Shown one piece after another: positions 19,217 through 29,033 of a DNA stretch of 64,000 nt. The notes under the pieces were generated by a model. It did not search any database. It saw nothing but the letters and a program-made list of their open reading frames with translations, and had not been told where the DNA came from. Position 1 is the first letter of the stretch; each line of letters begins with the position of its first letter. The stretch comes from Trypanosoma brucei gambiense DAL972 (taxonomy: Eukaryota > Euglenozoa > Kinetoplastea > Trypanosomatida > Trypanosomatidae), in NCBI RefSeq assembly GCF_000210295.1, contig NC_026744.1:2356001-2420000 (forward strand), given 5' to 3'. The position numbers were made by a program, and so were the translations under genes.

Positions 19217-19738
19217 TGGGAGTTATTTGAGTGCCAGAAGATTGATCACCCGGTGGGCAGTTTTTTGTGTGTGCCTTCTCTGTGAATTACTGTGGTGCAG
19301 TTGTAAAATATTTCCACCGATGTCTCTCTTCTCACGGGCGCAATATTGAGAAACTCGGTCGGATCTTTTTTTTTCCTCCCTCTTACGGGACCACAATAAA
19401 AACTGAAACCAATGAAATGGGTTGCTTCACACCCCTGCTGTTAGTTGAATTGTTGTTCGTGCTTTATGACAACTTTTCCCCCTGTGGTGTACTGCACCGC
19501 TGATGCTACAGTTTCGCTGTCACCCGCCGTTTGTCTTTTGGCTGCCGGCTGTAGGCGGCCGTGTTGCAGTTGGCGAATAGTGCTTAAGGTAAATTTTTCA
19601 CAAACCCCCATCGCCCAGTGTTTTTCTTACAACCTGCTATCATTTGCCCTTTGTCTTCGCTTATGTGTTGCGATGCGCTTACGCACGCAAGTAGTGGGAA
19701 TAGGACAGCTTAGAACATCTTTTACTTCACGAATTTGT
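19217..19738 (+). other. Intergenic region, 3' UTR and splice acceptor for the gp63 gene
   Basis: No gene is seen. The pyrimidine-rich stretch 19620-19670 and the AG at 19690-19691 suggest the trans-splice site, which puts upstream in-frame ATGs (19466, 19673) outside the mRNA. Confidence 0.55.
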
Positions 19739-21319
19739 ATGGGTCGTAGGAGCAACTCTGTCTTCTTCCATCTTTGGCTGAGCTTTGCTTCCCTTTGCCT
19801 GGGAAACAGCGACAGTTCAGAGGGGTCACCCCCAGTTTCTAATGGGACATCGCCTGTAGTTTTGAGTGATCAGTCGGTAGCTAATATGGAAGCAAACGAC
19901 TCTCAATGGAAGCCTATTCGCATCGTGGTATCGGCGAAGGACCTTGATGACTCACTGAAGTATTGCGTGGTGGCCGGCGTCCCCCGGCCCGACTTTATGG
20001 GCGGGACTTTGCGCTGCAAAACTGGCGATGTATTGACGAATGAAAAACGACTAATACTTACAGAGCACGCCCTTCCCAGTGCTATCCACTTACATGCCGA
20101 GAGACTTCTTGTTGGCATGGAAATCGACAACATCGTCGTTCCAGAGTTTGATTCACCTGCGTGTAAAAGTTTCACCGTTCCCATACATCACCGTTCTGTC
20201 GGTGTGCCGCAGGCGGATATTATTTTGTACGTGGCTTCTGGGCCTGCGCCTCACGATGGTCCCGCTTACGCAACAACATGTGCTTCGCTTCTCTCTGGGC
20301 GTCCAATCGCAGGGGCCATAAATTTCTCTCCTAGCGCAATCACTGAGTCGTACCTGTACATTCGGACCGTCGCCCACGAAATAGCCCACGTGCTTGGCTT
20401 CAATTTCGAAGCCATGAAGCAGCTCAACATGGTGGGTACAAAAAATATCCGAGGTAAGTCCTCTGTGAAGGTTGTAAAGACACCCAATGTAGTTAAGGTG
20501 GCACGTCAATATTACGGTTGTGGCAAGATCACTGGCATGGAACTGGAAGATAATGGGGATGACAGCGTACGTAACTCGCACTGGAAACGCCGCATTGCAA
20601 GAGACGATCTAATGACTGCCATCATGGGGGTTAGTCACTACAGTGAGCTAACATTGGCCTTTTTCCTTGATACGGGGTTTTATAGGGTAAATTGGGAGAA
20701 AGGGGAACGTATGCGATGGGGCCATGGGGCGGGCTGCAGTTTCATAGAGGGAAAATGCATGGAAAACAATGAAACAAACTTCCCAGACATGTTCTGTAAC
20801 GACTCTGCGGAAACGCTGTCCTGCACACATGACCGACAAGCACTTGGGCGCTGCACTGTGCATTCATATGCCGTACCCATAGAGGAAAGTGTGCGATACT
20901 TCACGATGTCCTGGGTAGGAGGCAGTGACAATAATCTAATGGACTATTGCCCTGTTGTAGAACCCTATACGGATAGCTACTGCCGAGATGGTCGGCGGGA
21001 GCTGTTACCCGGTAGCCGCATAGGGGAGAGTTCACGTTGCGTTAAGGGTGAAGGACTAGTTGCCTTCACTACTCATGTTGGCGACATATGTGTGGAGATT
21101 CATTGTGGAAAGAGGAGGGGAGTTAGTATACGTTACAGTGGTGATGATAGCTGGCACGTGTGCCCAGAGGGTGGGCATGTGACGCCCGATAAAACCTTTT
21201 CAGAAGGCCGCATTGTGTGCCCTAAGTGGGAAGAAGTTTGCGACGACAATGCCATGACTCTATCATGTCTAGCTGCCGTGTTCGCCATCTTCGTCAGTGC
21301 CCTTTCTTTGGTTGTATGA
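19739..21319 (+). CDS. GP63-like surface metalloprotease (leishmanolysin family, M8)
   Basis: A 526-aa zinc metallopeptidase of the leishmanolysin/MSP family. The metzincin signature is clear: HEIAH at 213-217 with the third zinc ligand probably H281 (NSHWKRR), after the long insert typical of gp63. The Met-turn follows at DDLMTAIMG (about M292-M296). Paired conserved cysteines occur throughout (for example GCSFIEGKCM). The N-terminus MGRRSNSVFFHLWLSFASLC is a good signal peptide. The last 20 residues are hydrophobic (FAIFVSALSLVV), consistent with a GPI-anchor signal or membrane anchor. The segment between signal peptide and mature domain (about 23-60) contains no cysteine, so the usual propeptide cysteine switch is not visible. 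The start was chosen as the first ATG after the AG at 19690-19691. In T. brucei, related enzymes release surface proteins such as VSG; the substrate here is unknown. Confidence 0.92.
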   Translation: MGRRSNSVFFHLWLSFASLCLGNSDSSEGSPPVSNGTSPVVLSDQSVANMEANDSQWKPIRIVVSAKDLDDSLKYCVVAGVPRPDFMGGTLRCKTGDVLTNEKRLILTEHALPSAIHLHAERLLVGMEIDNIVVPEFDSPACKSFTVPIHHRSVGVPQADIILYVASGPAPHDGPAYATTCASLLSGRPIAGAINFSPSAITESYLYIRTVAHEIAHVLGFNFEAMKQLNMVGTKNIRGKSSVKVVKTPNVVKVARQYYGCGKITGMELEDNGDDSVRNSHWKRRIARDDLMTAIMGVSHYSELTLAFFLDTGFYRVNWEKGERMRWGHGAGCSFIEGKCMENNETNFPDMFCNDSAETLSCTHDRQALGRCTVHSYAVPIEESVRYFTMSWVGGSDNNLMDYCPVVEPYTDSYCRDGRRELLPGSRIGESSRCVKGEGLVAFTTHVGDICVEIHCGKRRGVSIRYSGDDSWHVCPEGGHVTPDKTFSEGRIVCPKWEEVCDDNAMTLSCLAAVFAIFVSALSLVV

Positions 21320-22655
21320 ATCGTGTGACGTGTGGGGATCAAATATCAACCCCGTGGCTCCCGCGTCAGTCCCAACGTAGCAAGGAGGGGACGTGTTGTT
21401 TAACAAAAAGTATTCTTTTTTTTTTTTTTGCCTTTCTATCACCCCCTTCCGGAAGGTTACAGGGGTCTTTTAAAACCGTTTATATATTTTATTGCTCCCT
21501 ATCACGTCGCTGGAAAATATGAGCCGTGGAGTGGGACAAGTTTGTTTTGTTCCGCGGTACTCTCCCTTCCGGGAATGGTTGGGGTTACTGATTGCGCTTG
21601 TTGGCTGAAGGATGAGCGAGTGGTCATTGGGAAGGGAGGAAGGAACGAAATAGAATTCGACTAATGATAAATAATTTTAAATAGTGTCCCTCTGCAACCG
21701 TCCCTTTTCCAGCTTATTCTTTCGGTCGAGCGTGTAAGGGGGGATTGTGAACGCCCTCATGGTGTTTACAGTTTTTCTCATCCCTATGTTTCGATCTTCT
21801 TTTTGGGGGGTTTACCGCTTTCGATGCGGGGACTGAGTGTGGCAATTGCTTCGTTCCACTTGGCGGTTGGGAAATCGCACCAAGTGCTCATTTTTAAACT
21901 TCCCGAGTGAGGATCTCTTGTAGCTTCGATGCCCTTCACCTTTTCATGTTTTTTTTTTTCGCCTTCCTTTAACTGTGGTGAGAAGAAACTCCCAGCATAC
22001 GGACGTTTAATACAGTGCAACTAAAGGGATGAAGAGGACGAAGATGGAGAATTGTACGGGGTGAAAGATTTTTTTTACAAACACAGCTGAAAGGTGAGAA
22101 AAAGAGGGAAGGTAATAAAGAAAATTGAAAACAGAACGTGTATGTGTAGCTCTCGTGGCACACGCTTGTGGCGGGGGCTTGCGTTTTTTCGCTCATATAC
22201 GCGCACACTCTTTGTTCTGTATTTCTTTACTTGAATCAGCAATGTGTTTTTTTTTTCTCGTTTTGGCTCTTGTCCCCCCCCCCCCCAGGAGAGGGGGGAC
22301 GTTGTTGAATGTTAAGGACCGACTGCAAGTCCTCGGAAGAGTGCACGGGCTCTGTTTTCATTGAGCTTCGGTGAGAAGAATCTGTTCTCAGCAACATGGT
22401 TTCACGCGCGAGCGAGCGATGTGTATTTTAACGGATAATTGGCCTACCGCTAACGCTCATTGCGTGATCCAAAGGTGGGCTAATGATAACTCTGTCTCCC
22501 TCACATCTGTATGCGCTTATGCAATAAATGGCAGATCTTAGACTTATGTACTTATTTGTTGTTTAAATGGCATCCCTTACACATTTTTTTTCTCGTCTTG
22601 TCCATGGGAAACAAAAAAACATTCGCTAGCGAGCACAATAGGGAAGAGGCTTTGC
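21320..22655 (+). other. Long intergenic region (1.3 kb), no gene seen
   Basis: The stretch has several T-runs, a C-run of about 14 near 22275 and no reading frame with coding character. It should hold the gp63 3' UTR and the 5' UTR of the AAA ATPase. A T/C-rich tract near 22583-22600 precedes an AG at 22628-22629, the likely splice acceptor for the next gene. Confidence 0.5.
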
Positions 22656-24614
22656 ATGCGCAAGGGGGGAAATGATGCATTTAACAACAGTTCTCAGGAG
22701 GGTTTGCGAGTAGTGGGGGAGGTGGGGCGAACGACCCCACCTTCAGCATTTGAGCATGCACGGGATCTGATATGCGGCATTCTCGCCAACTGGCCGTACC
22801 CATCCCAAGCAGTGTCTCTTCTGCTCTGCGGCCCTTCCGGAAACGGTAAAAGTTATCTTGTACGAGCTGCTGCTGAAAAGGTCCGCACACAAGATTTTCA
22901 CCGCCATGTCATAGCAGTCATGCCTTCGTTGGCCCATTCTTTATCAAGGCGTCATGCGGATGGGAGTACGGCTTTTCGAAAAGATATCCGTAGGGCTATC
23001 CAGACAGCGGTTATGAACGAGGAACTGTCGCTTCCCAACAGCAGCGGCGGCTTAGGGGTCAGTGGTGGTACCGAGTTTGCTGTTCTCGTTGTTCTCGATC
23101 ATATGGAATTGTTCTTATCAGCCGCCAGTGATGCTGCGACTCCTGCTCAAGGCAGTGGACCAAAATCAGGACTAGTGGTTGATGTGGCACCACTTAACCC
23201 CTCCGTGTTGTGTGATCTCTATGATGTGCTACGCGGAAGGGAGCTATTCGATCGGGGTGAGTTGACTGCTATGAATTTGAAGGTGGTCCTTTTCGTAACG
23301 CTCTTCAGTGGTTCGTACGATGACGTAGATCCCTTTGCCAGAGCAAAGCTATTCTGCTCCCACGTGTCGTTGAACACACCAACGGAGCGGGAACGCCTCA
23401 CGTTCTTTACAGGACATGCTGACCTTCCCTACATCTTGTGCACTGCTTTGGCAGCACGTACAGGCGGCATTATTTACAGAGGACTGGTCGAAATCATTGA
23501 GCATGCGAAAAGCATCTTTTGCAATGTTGTTTCCGAGGAGGGTCGCCTATTGCTTTCCAACGAGGATGCTGACTCAGCTAGAAATGATGGAAGCAGCGAC
23601 TATTCAAATGCTTCAAACGCTGTAGGGTTAGCTGTAAATGTGTCACTGCATGTGATCCGAGCATTCGCGGGAAGCGATTCCGCGGCTGCAAGGGACTTTC
23701 GGCGGAGTGTTGGCTACGTGGACGTTCAGCAAACACGGTGGGACGATATCGCTGGTTTGGACAGTGCCAAATCGACGCTTAAGCGCCTCGTATTGCAGCC
23801 ACTGCAGTCGAACTTGGTGTACCAGCGCTTTGGGCTTCAACCATCCACGGGGGTTCTCCTTTACGGTCCACCGGGGACGGGGAAAACGATGCTTGCGAGG
23901 GTGATAGCAACGGAACTCAATGCTTCCTTCATCTACCTCGACCTCCCCCAGCTGATCCAAGCGGAGATGGGCGAGTCCGAGCGGCGCCTTCGGGAGTTCT
24001 TCGACGCCGCGCGAGATCGAAGCCCATCCGTCATGTTTATTGATGAACTCCAGGCAGCATTCGGCGCTCGTAGTCGAACTGCATCTGTTCACGATTCGAG
24101 ACTTGTCTCGCAATTTCTTAACTTGCTCGATGCGGCACGTGAGGACAGCTCTTATTTCACCCTCTTTGTAGGTGCAACAAACGTTGTACACACGTTAGAT
24201 GGTGAGCTTTTACGCGCTGGTCGGCTCGACACGATGGTGGAGGTCCCACCCCTGGACGAGGAGGCGAGGCTTCGATTAGTACGCCGCGTGGTGTATGGAG
24301 AGTGGGTTGCCTGGGCTGCATATGCAGCAACGGAAGCCGCTGGCAACCTAAGATGTGGCATGGATGGTATGGAGGCGCTGACACGTCGGCTTGTTGACGG
24401 CACGGTAGGGTTCAGTGGGGCTCAGTTGCGTCAGACGTTGAACGTGTTCGCTCTGCAGTTTCTTCGACTCAGATGTGGTGCAACTACTGGCAGCGGTAAT
24501 GCGGCATCCACTATTACTCTGCAGGACACCGCCGCAGGCATGGATGCGTCTGAGTCTCAGAATCGTATTGAAGATGCACTAAGGTTTGCGCTGTCGAGCG
24601 CAGTGCGTTACTAG
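22656..24614 (+). CDS. Two-domain AAA ATPase (CDC48/SPATA5/PEX-like)
   Basis: A 652-aa type II AAA protein. Domain D1 has a Walker A GPSGNGKS (59-66), but its Walker B reads VVLDHMEL (145-152), with His in the position of the catalytic Glu. D1 may therefore bind ATP without hydrolysing it well. D2 (about 360-600) opens with WDDIAGLDSAK. It carries Walker A GPPGTGKT (404-411), Walker B VMFIDEL (459-465), sensor GATN (507-510) and an arginine-finger region RAGRLD (520-525). No long N-terminal domain is present, so the protein is shorter than CDC48, SPATA5/AFG2 or PEX1/PEX6. The degenerate D1 with an active D2 resembles the PEX1/PEX6 plan, but the D2 motifs do not clearly match either. The subfamily is left open. 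Confidence 0.85.
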   Translation: MRKGGNDAFNNSSQEGLRVVGEVGRTTPPSAFEHARDLICGILANWPYPSQAVSLLLCGPSGNGKSYLVRAAAEKVRTQDFHRHVIAVMPSLAHSLSRRHADGSTAFRKDIRRAIQTAVMNEELSLPNSSGGLGVSGGTEFAVLVVLDHMELFLSAASDAATPAQGSGPKSGLVVDVAPLNPSVLCDLYDVLRGRELFDRGELTAMNLKVVLFVTLFSGSYDDVDPFARAKLFCSHVSLNTPTERERLTFFTGHADLPYILCTALAARTGGIIYRGLVEIIEHAKSIFCNVVSEEGRLLLSNEDADSARNDGSSDYSNASNAVGLAVNVSLHVIRAFAGSDSAAARDFRRSVGYVDVQQTRWDDIAGLDSAKSTLKRLVLQPLQSNLVYQRFGLQPSTGVLLYGPPGTGKTMLARVIATELNASFIYLDLPQLIQAEMGESERRLREFFDAARDRSPSVMFIDELQAAFGARSRTASVHDSRLVSQFLNLLDAAREDSSYFTLFVGATNVVHTLDGELLRAGRLDTMVEVPPLDEEARLRLVRRVVYGEWVAWAAYAATEAAGNLRCGMDGMEALTRRLVDGTVGFSGAQLRQTLNVFALQFLRLRCGATTGSGNAASTITLQDTAAGMDASESQNRIEDALRFALSSAVRY

Positions 24615-25009
24615 TGGCATCCTCAGAGCTGTAACGAGAGAGCTTTAATATCTTCTTTGCGATGCACGGAAATTCACCTGCGCATCGGATTGTTGAATTC
24701 GAAAGTGTTTCGAGGATACTAACTTTTTTTTTTTGCGGTGTCTGCCGCTCTCTGCCTCTGCAGGTCGATTGAAGTGACCAGGCCATCAGCTGGCCGCGCC
24801 TTCCCACACACGCTGAAACACCACAATAACGAGTAAATACCGGAAACTGTTCATTGTATTTCATCCGTCCTTGTATAACTCTCCTTACGTTGGGGAGTTG
24901 AAATGAATTGTACCTTGTTGTCTTACCCCATTTGTCTCCAAATCAAAAGCGAAAGGGTATTGAAAAGGGCAAGAACGTAAGTCTACGCGATACATTGGAG
25001 ATCACAACC
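24615..25009 (+). other. Intergenic region with two candidate splice acceptors
   Basis: A tract ending at the AG 24762-24763 and a second ending at the AG 24948-24949 are both good candidates. Use of the first would leave a 5' UTR with a 25-codon upstream reading frame starting at ATG 24903. Use of the second removes it. Confidence 0.5.
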
Positions 25010-25399
25010 ATGGGAAGGATAGGGGACACTCCGATGATCATCATTGGCCTTCTCGGTTTTATGGGTGTCGCAGCTGCGGCGATTGGCGCGCACTGGCTAC
25101 ATCCGAACCTTCCTGAGAAAGACAGACGGGCCTGGGACTACGCAGTTCAGTTCAACCTTATCCACACCGCAGCAATGATGGCTATCTTTGCCGTTTGCAA
25201 GTCAGTTCATCCGGAAGGCAGCGCCGCTAAGTGGCTCAACCGCAGTTTCGTGTTATTGTTCGCTGGAACAGCGATCTTTTGCGGTACCGTCTATGCCATC
25301 TGCTTGGGAGTCCCTGGAAAACAAGTGGGTCCTATGGCTCCTGTCGGCGCCATCACAATGATGTTGGGGTGGGTGTCTGTTGCAATTGCAGGTTTCTAA
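25010..25399 (+). CDS. DUF423/TMEM256 family small membrane protein
   Basis: A 129-aa integral membrane protein with four predicted hydrophobic helices and the family marks: GAIGAHWL-like AAIGAHWLHPNL, then WDYAVQFNLIHTAAM, GTAIFCGTVYAICL and PVGAITMMLGWVSVAIAG. Length matches bacterial DUF423 and animal TMEM256 proteins (about 110-130 aa). The biochemical function of the family is unknown. The frame extends upstream to a TTG at 24908, but the family-like start is the ATG at 25010. Confidence 0.88.
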   Translation: MGRIGDTPMIIIGLLGFMGVAAAAIGAHWLHPNLPEKDRRAWDYAVQFNLIHTAAMMAIFAVCKSVHPEGSAAKWLNRSFVLLFAGTAIFCGTVYAICLGVPGKQVGPMAPVGAITMMLGWVSVAIAGF

Positions 25400-25848
25400 G
25401 GATTAAAAAATACCAACAACGCGGATGGGGGTTAGGGGAAGTTGTATACATATATGCATGGTCAAAGGACATAGCGTAAAGATGTTCACTGCAAACCAAC
25501 ATAAGCGGGGGTGACCTCAAGAAATCCGTAAAACGTTGTGCAGCAAGAATGCTGCGACATTTCCCCGCATGTTTTCTTTTTGCTTGTCTTTTTTTCCTGC
25601 TTAGTTGTTTGAATAATGAATTGCTAGCTGTATCGCTGCAGCGCTATGTTTAAGGATGTTCCACCATCACATTGGTGAATAAGATTTTGACATCGGTGCT
25701 TCGCTGCAGTTCTCAATGCAGGTGGGTGACGGTCAGGTGCACTCTCTCTATTTCCCTCAGTTTTTTTCCTTTGCTATCTCTGCCTCGCTGGTGGCCGCGC
25801 TGCAATAAGAAGGAACATACAAAGGGTAACAAAACCCTCGTAAGAGCA
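25400..25848 (+). other. Intergenic region, splice acceptor at 25808-25809
   Basis: A long pyrimidine-rich stretch (25741-25800) precedes the AG at 25808-25809. No gene is seen. Confidence 0.5.
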
Positions 25849-26247
25849 ATGAGCGCACAAGGGGATCCACTTCTCCAGGGAACCTATATCCAGGATGACG
25901 TGGAGGATGTTCGTTCTACTTCGAAAGCAATTGAGCAGTTTGAAGCATGTTTGGCGAGCGGCCAACCAATTCATAGCACAAAGTTCCCCAAGAGAAATCA
26001 TAAGCCAGCACCAGGGACGCCGTTATATCGTGCAGCAGCAAAAGTCGGTCAAAAACTCCACGGGGGACAAGGGCTTCAACACTCCCAGCAGCAACAACAA
26101 CAATTAGTTCGGCGAAGGACACTGACAAGCGCCACGCACCGACCATCCGAAAAACAGGGGCTCTCTGAGGAGGCGTTGGAACGCCTAGAAGATATTGAAG
26201 CGGTTCACCGGCTGGGAGCTGATTCTAGTGATGACAATGACGATTGA
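25849..26247 (+). CDS. Small hypothetical protein with polyglutamine and acidic tail
   Basis: A 132-aa hydrophilic protein of unknown function. It has a basic middle (KFPKRNHKP), a run of six Gln after HS, a basic RRR patch, and a C-terminal helix (LSEEALERLEDIEAVHRLG) that ends in an acidic SSDDNDD tail. No membrane segment or recognised domain is visible. The frame is open upstream to a TTG (25672), but that part is translation of the polypyrimidine tract. ATG 25849 follows the AG at 25808-25809 by 39 nt. Confidence 0.65.
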   Translation: MSAQGDPLLQGTYIQDDVEDVRSTSKAIEQFEACLASGQPIHSTKFPKRNHKPAPGTPLYRAAAKVGQKLHGGQGLQHSQQQQQQLVRRRTLTSATHRPSEKQGLSEEALERLEDIEAVHRLGADSSDDNDD

Positions 26248-26801
26248 CAGAACCACGAACTTTTGCGCGGCAACGTTCCTGCAACTCTTGCCTCAAGTCG
26301 AGAGAGGAGTTGAAAAAAAAAGAAAGGTGTGTGACACGTGATCTTTGGTCTTTCACGCCATGTGATGTCAGGATCACGCTACCGTGGACAGAGGGAATAG
26401 ACTTGAATGGTAGTACTCAGTTTTTAGCTTTTCTCCCATTGTTCTTCGACACTTTTTTACGGCCGTCGGTAACCACTACAGTTTGAGTCGCACCTGCTGT
26501 TTCTAACATAAAGGGGAGTTTTGCCCTACTTCTCAGTGTGTGGTGTTTCAGCAAGTTGAAGAAGAAAGGGAAAGGATATCTCAGTTCTCCGGTTTGTGGG
26601 CCCTTCTAAGAATTGATGCGCTGTTGCGGTCATTGTGCCACCACACTTCCCGCTAACTGGTGGAACGTACATCATCCCCTCTATATTCCTAAAACCCCCT
26701 TTATAACCTACTCCTTCCCTTGTTTTTATTACATGCGTTACCTGCGGGAAAGTAACGGCCCCCGCCGGTTACCCACGTCGTAGGTCCTCCATGCAGAATA
26801 G
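26248..26801 (+). other. Intergenic region, no gene seen
   Basis: The AT- and pyrimidine-rich stretch 26690-26730 is the likely splice tract for the next gene. AGs follow at 26751-26752, 26782-26783 and 26794-26795. An out-of-frame ATG at 26791 would be removed only by the last of these. Confidence 0.45.
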
Positions 26802-28664
26802 ATGGAAGAGGTCAGTAACGTGGTGAAGACTTACTACGAAGTGATTGGAAAGAAGGATGAGGACATCTTCGAGCTCTACCGTGACAACAGGCGGCTACAA
26901 AAACAACTAGATGAAACGTTAACCGGCGAAGAGGATCGTGAGGCCGAGCGGCGGATTCTAAAGTTGCTTGTTGCGGCGTTACAGACAGAACTGAAAGAAA
27001 AGCATCTGTTCATTCAGGAGCAGGAAAGGGAAAGGAATGCGCTGCAGAGTGCCCTCGTGCGGGCTCGTGAGGCGCTCAACATGAACTCCGAGTTGGATCA
27101 CCCCGCCAATGACGTTGTAGATTCCCTCATCGCCCATTATATGATGTGCTACGAGTTGCAGACACAACTACGGGCACTCCTACAGGTCTCCATAAATAAT
27201 TGTACAGCTGCGCGATTTATGCTAATGGAAAATGAGGAACGGGAACGCCGTATCATCGCAGAAACCAGTGAGTTATCGTATACCACTATAGTTTCGTCGG
27301 CTCAACACACGCAGGCCGCTATTATACAACGGGACCTGCTGCGGTTAGAATACGAAGATGTAGAGCGGGAGCACCGTCAGAAGGAGGAGCTCGTTCGGAA
27401 GCAGCACTTAGTGGAGCATCATCGACAGGAAAGGCTTTTGGAAATGTGGCAGGAGAAGGCAAACACGGCCGTTGACAGTCTCATGTTGCACCAGACTCTG
27501 ACGGTTCATGAAAGGAAAGAGAAGGAGCTGTTGATGGAGGGCGCAAGCGCTCGTCTCGATTTGATGGCGGAACAGAGTGCCGATTTACTTCGAATTTTGG
27601 CGTTTATCTTCAGGTCATTTCGGCGTTTTGATGAGCAGCTGCAGGAGGCCCACGGGAGGGCGGCTGAAGCACAAAAGAAGAGGGAGAAGATGCAAATTAG
27701 TCTTTCCCAGGCGCGAGCCTGCGTCCGTGTATTGCAACACCCGGAAAGGACGGAAGTTAATACCCGTGCATTAGATAAAAGTGATTTTAGGGATAGGACG
27801 GATGAAGGCAGCCCTCATCCGCTGTCACTGCTTTCGATCGATCGGCAGGGGGAATGTGCCGACCTGCATGCGTTGCGAGAGGAACACGCGGCACTCAAAA
27901 CAGAATGGCAGAAGTACGTCGAGCGGGAACGTATGATGCGCCAGCAGTTGGTTTTAGCAACAAACCGCCACAGGGTGGAGAGGGACGACCTGGAGGCCAA
28001 AGCTGCAGAAGAACAACGTCGGCATGCAGTCCTCACCGTGGAGGTGAAGCGCACGAAAAAAGACATGAGGCAACGTACGAAGGAAGTGCGCCAGCTGCAG
28101 CAGCAGCTGCAAGATGTGCGAATGGAACTGGAACGTAGTGTGGACCGTTGCCGCGATCTGGAGGGCCTTAACGATACCTTAAAAGAGAAGAATACTGTAC
28201 TTCAAGACCGCGTGGAGACACAGCAAAAAGAACATGCCTTACGTGAAGAGCAGCTACAAGATCAAGTACGCACGAAGGAGACGTGGTGGGATGAAAAGAA
28301 CCGCACGTATCAGGAGCACATCGCGTCCCTCCAGAAGCAACTCCGTGATGACAAAGACGGGTTTTTGAAGGAATTGAAAGAATGGACTGTTGTTCTTGAC
28401 GATGCGCAAAGGAAGATTGCAGCAGCGGAGGGTGAGCGTGACAAGGAGAGGGCGCTGCGCTGTATGATGGAAGAACAGCACAGGGACGAGATTCGGCTGA
28501 TTAAAAATGTCACGAACAACGAAAAAATGAAGTTGACGCGAGCGCTGCAAAAGAAAATTGGCAAACTCGAGATGGCTTGCAGGCGCAGCGCCGACGTCAT
28601 TGCAGAACTACGTGAGGCGCTGCACCGAAGCAAAGGCGCTGCCGTAGATGATATAATGTTGTGA
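26802..28664 (+). CDS. Long coiled-coil protein, function unknown
   Basis: A 620-aa, highly charged protein. Nearly the whole sequence after residue 20 has heptad-like runs rich in Glu, Lys, Arg and Gln (for example RQLQQQLQDVRMELERSV), broken by less regular parts near 105-135 and 350-370. There is no signal peptide, membrane helix or enzyme motif. Such proteins in trypanosomes are often cytoskeletal, basal body or flagellar, but nothing here proves that. The ATG at 26802 begins a sequence with coding character from the first residue (MEEVSNVVKTYYEVI). Confidence 0.85.
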   Translation: MEEVSNVVKTYYEVIGKKDEDIFELYRDNRRLQKQLDETLTGEEDREAERRILKLLVAALQTELKEKHLFIQEQERERNALQSALVRAREALNMNSELDHPANDVVDSLIAHYMMCYELQTQLRALLQVSINNCTAARFMLMENEERERRIIAETSELSYTTIVSSAQHTQAAIIQRDLLRLEYEDVEREHRQKEELVRKQHLVEHHRQERLLEMWQEKANTAVDSLMLHQTLTVHERKEKELLMEGASARLDLMAEQSADLLRILAFIFRSFRRFDEQLQEAHGRAAEAQKKREKMQISLSQARACVRVLQHPERTEVNTRALDKSDFRDRTDEGSPHPLSLLSIDRQGECADLHALREEHAALKTEWQKYVERERMMRQQLVLATNRHRVERDDLEAKAAEEQRRHAVLTVEVKRTKKDMRQRTKEVRQLQQQLQDVRMELERSVDRCRDLEGLNDTLKEKNTVLQDRVETQQKEHALREEQLQDQVRTKETWWDEKNRTYQEHIASLQKQLRDDKDGFLKELKEWTVVLDDAQRKIAAAEGERDKERALRCMMEEQHRDEIRLIKNVTNNEKMKLTRALQKKIGKLEMACRRSADVIAELREALHRSKGAAVDDIML

Positions 28665-29033
28665 ATGTTGTATAGCTGTCCCAAGCTACCTCTTTTTTTT
28701 CTACATATCACTGTACAGTCACATGCTACTCAACCCACGCTGTGAAGGGCGATGGGACCGTCCTTTGTAATGTGTTAATTGTGTATTGCCAGTTTAGCAC
28801 GGTGTTTGCACATGAGTTACCTTGGACCACCATTTTCCTTCTTCAATGATCTATTCCTTTTCCACTTTTTCCACCGCTGTCCTTTCTCCCCGCTCTCCTT
28901 CTGCATTGCCTGACACCTGAAAATAAGTGGTATTACCCACAGGAAGTTGACAGAGGCCTGCGGACAACAGAGCGCAGCAACTTACGAAAAAAAAATAATA
29001 TATAACACACTAGTCGGGCGGCGCAGGAAAGCA
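28665..29033 (+). other. Intergenic region with splice signals for eIF4AIII
   Basis: A strong C/T-rich tract (28847-28902) is followed by AGs at 28926-28927 and 28941-28942. No gene is seen. Confidence 0.5.
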
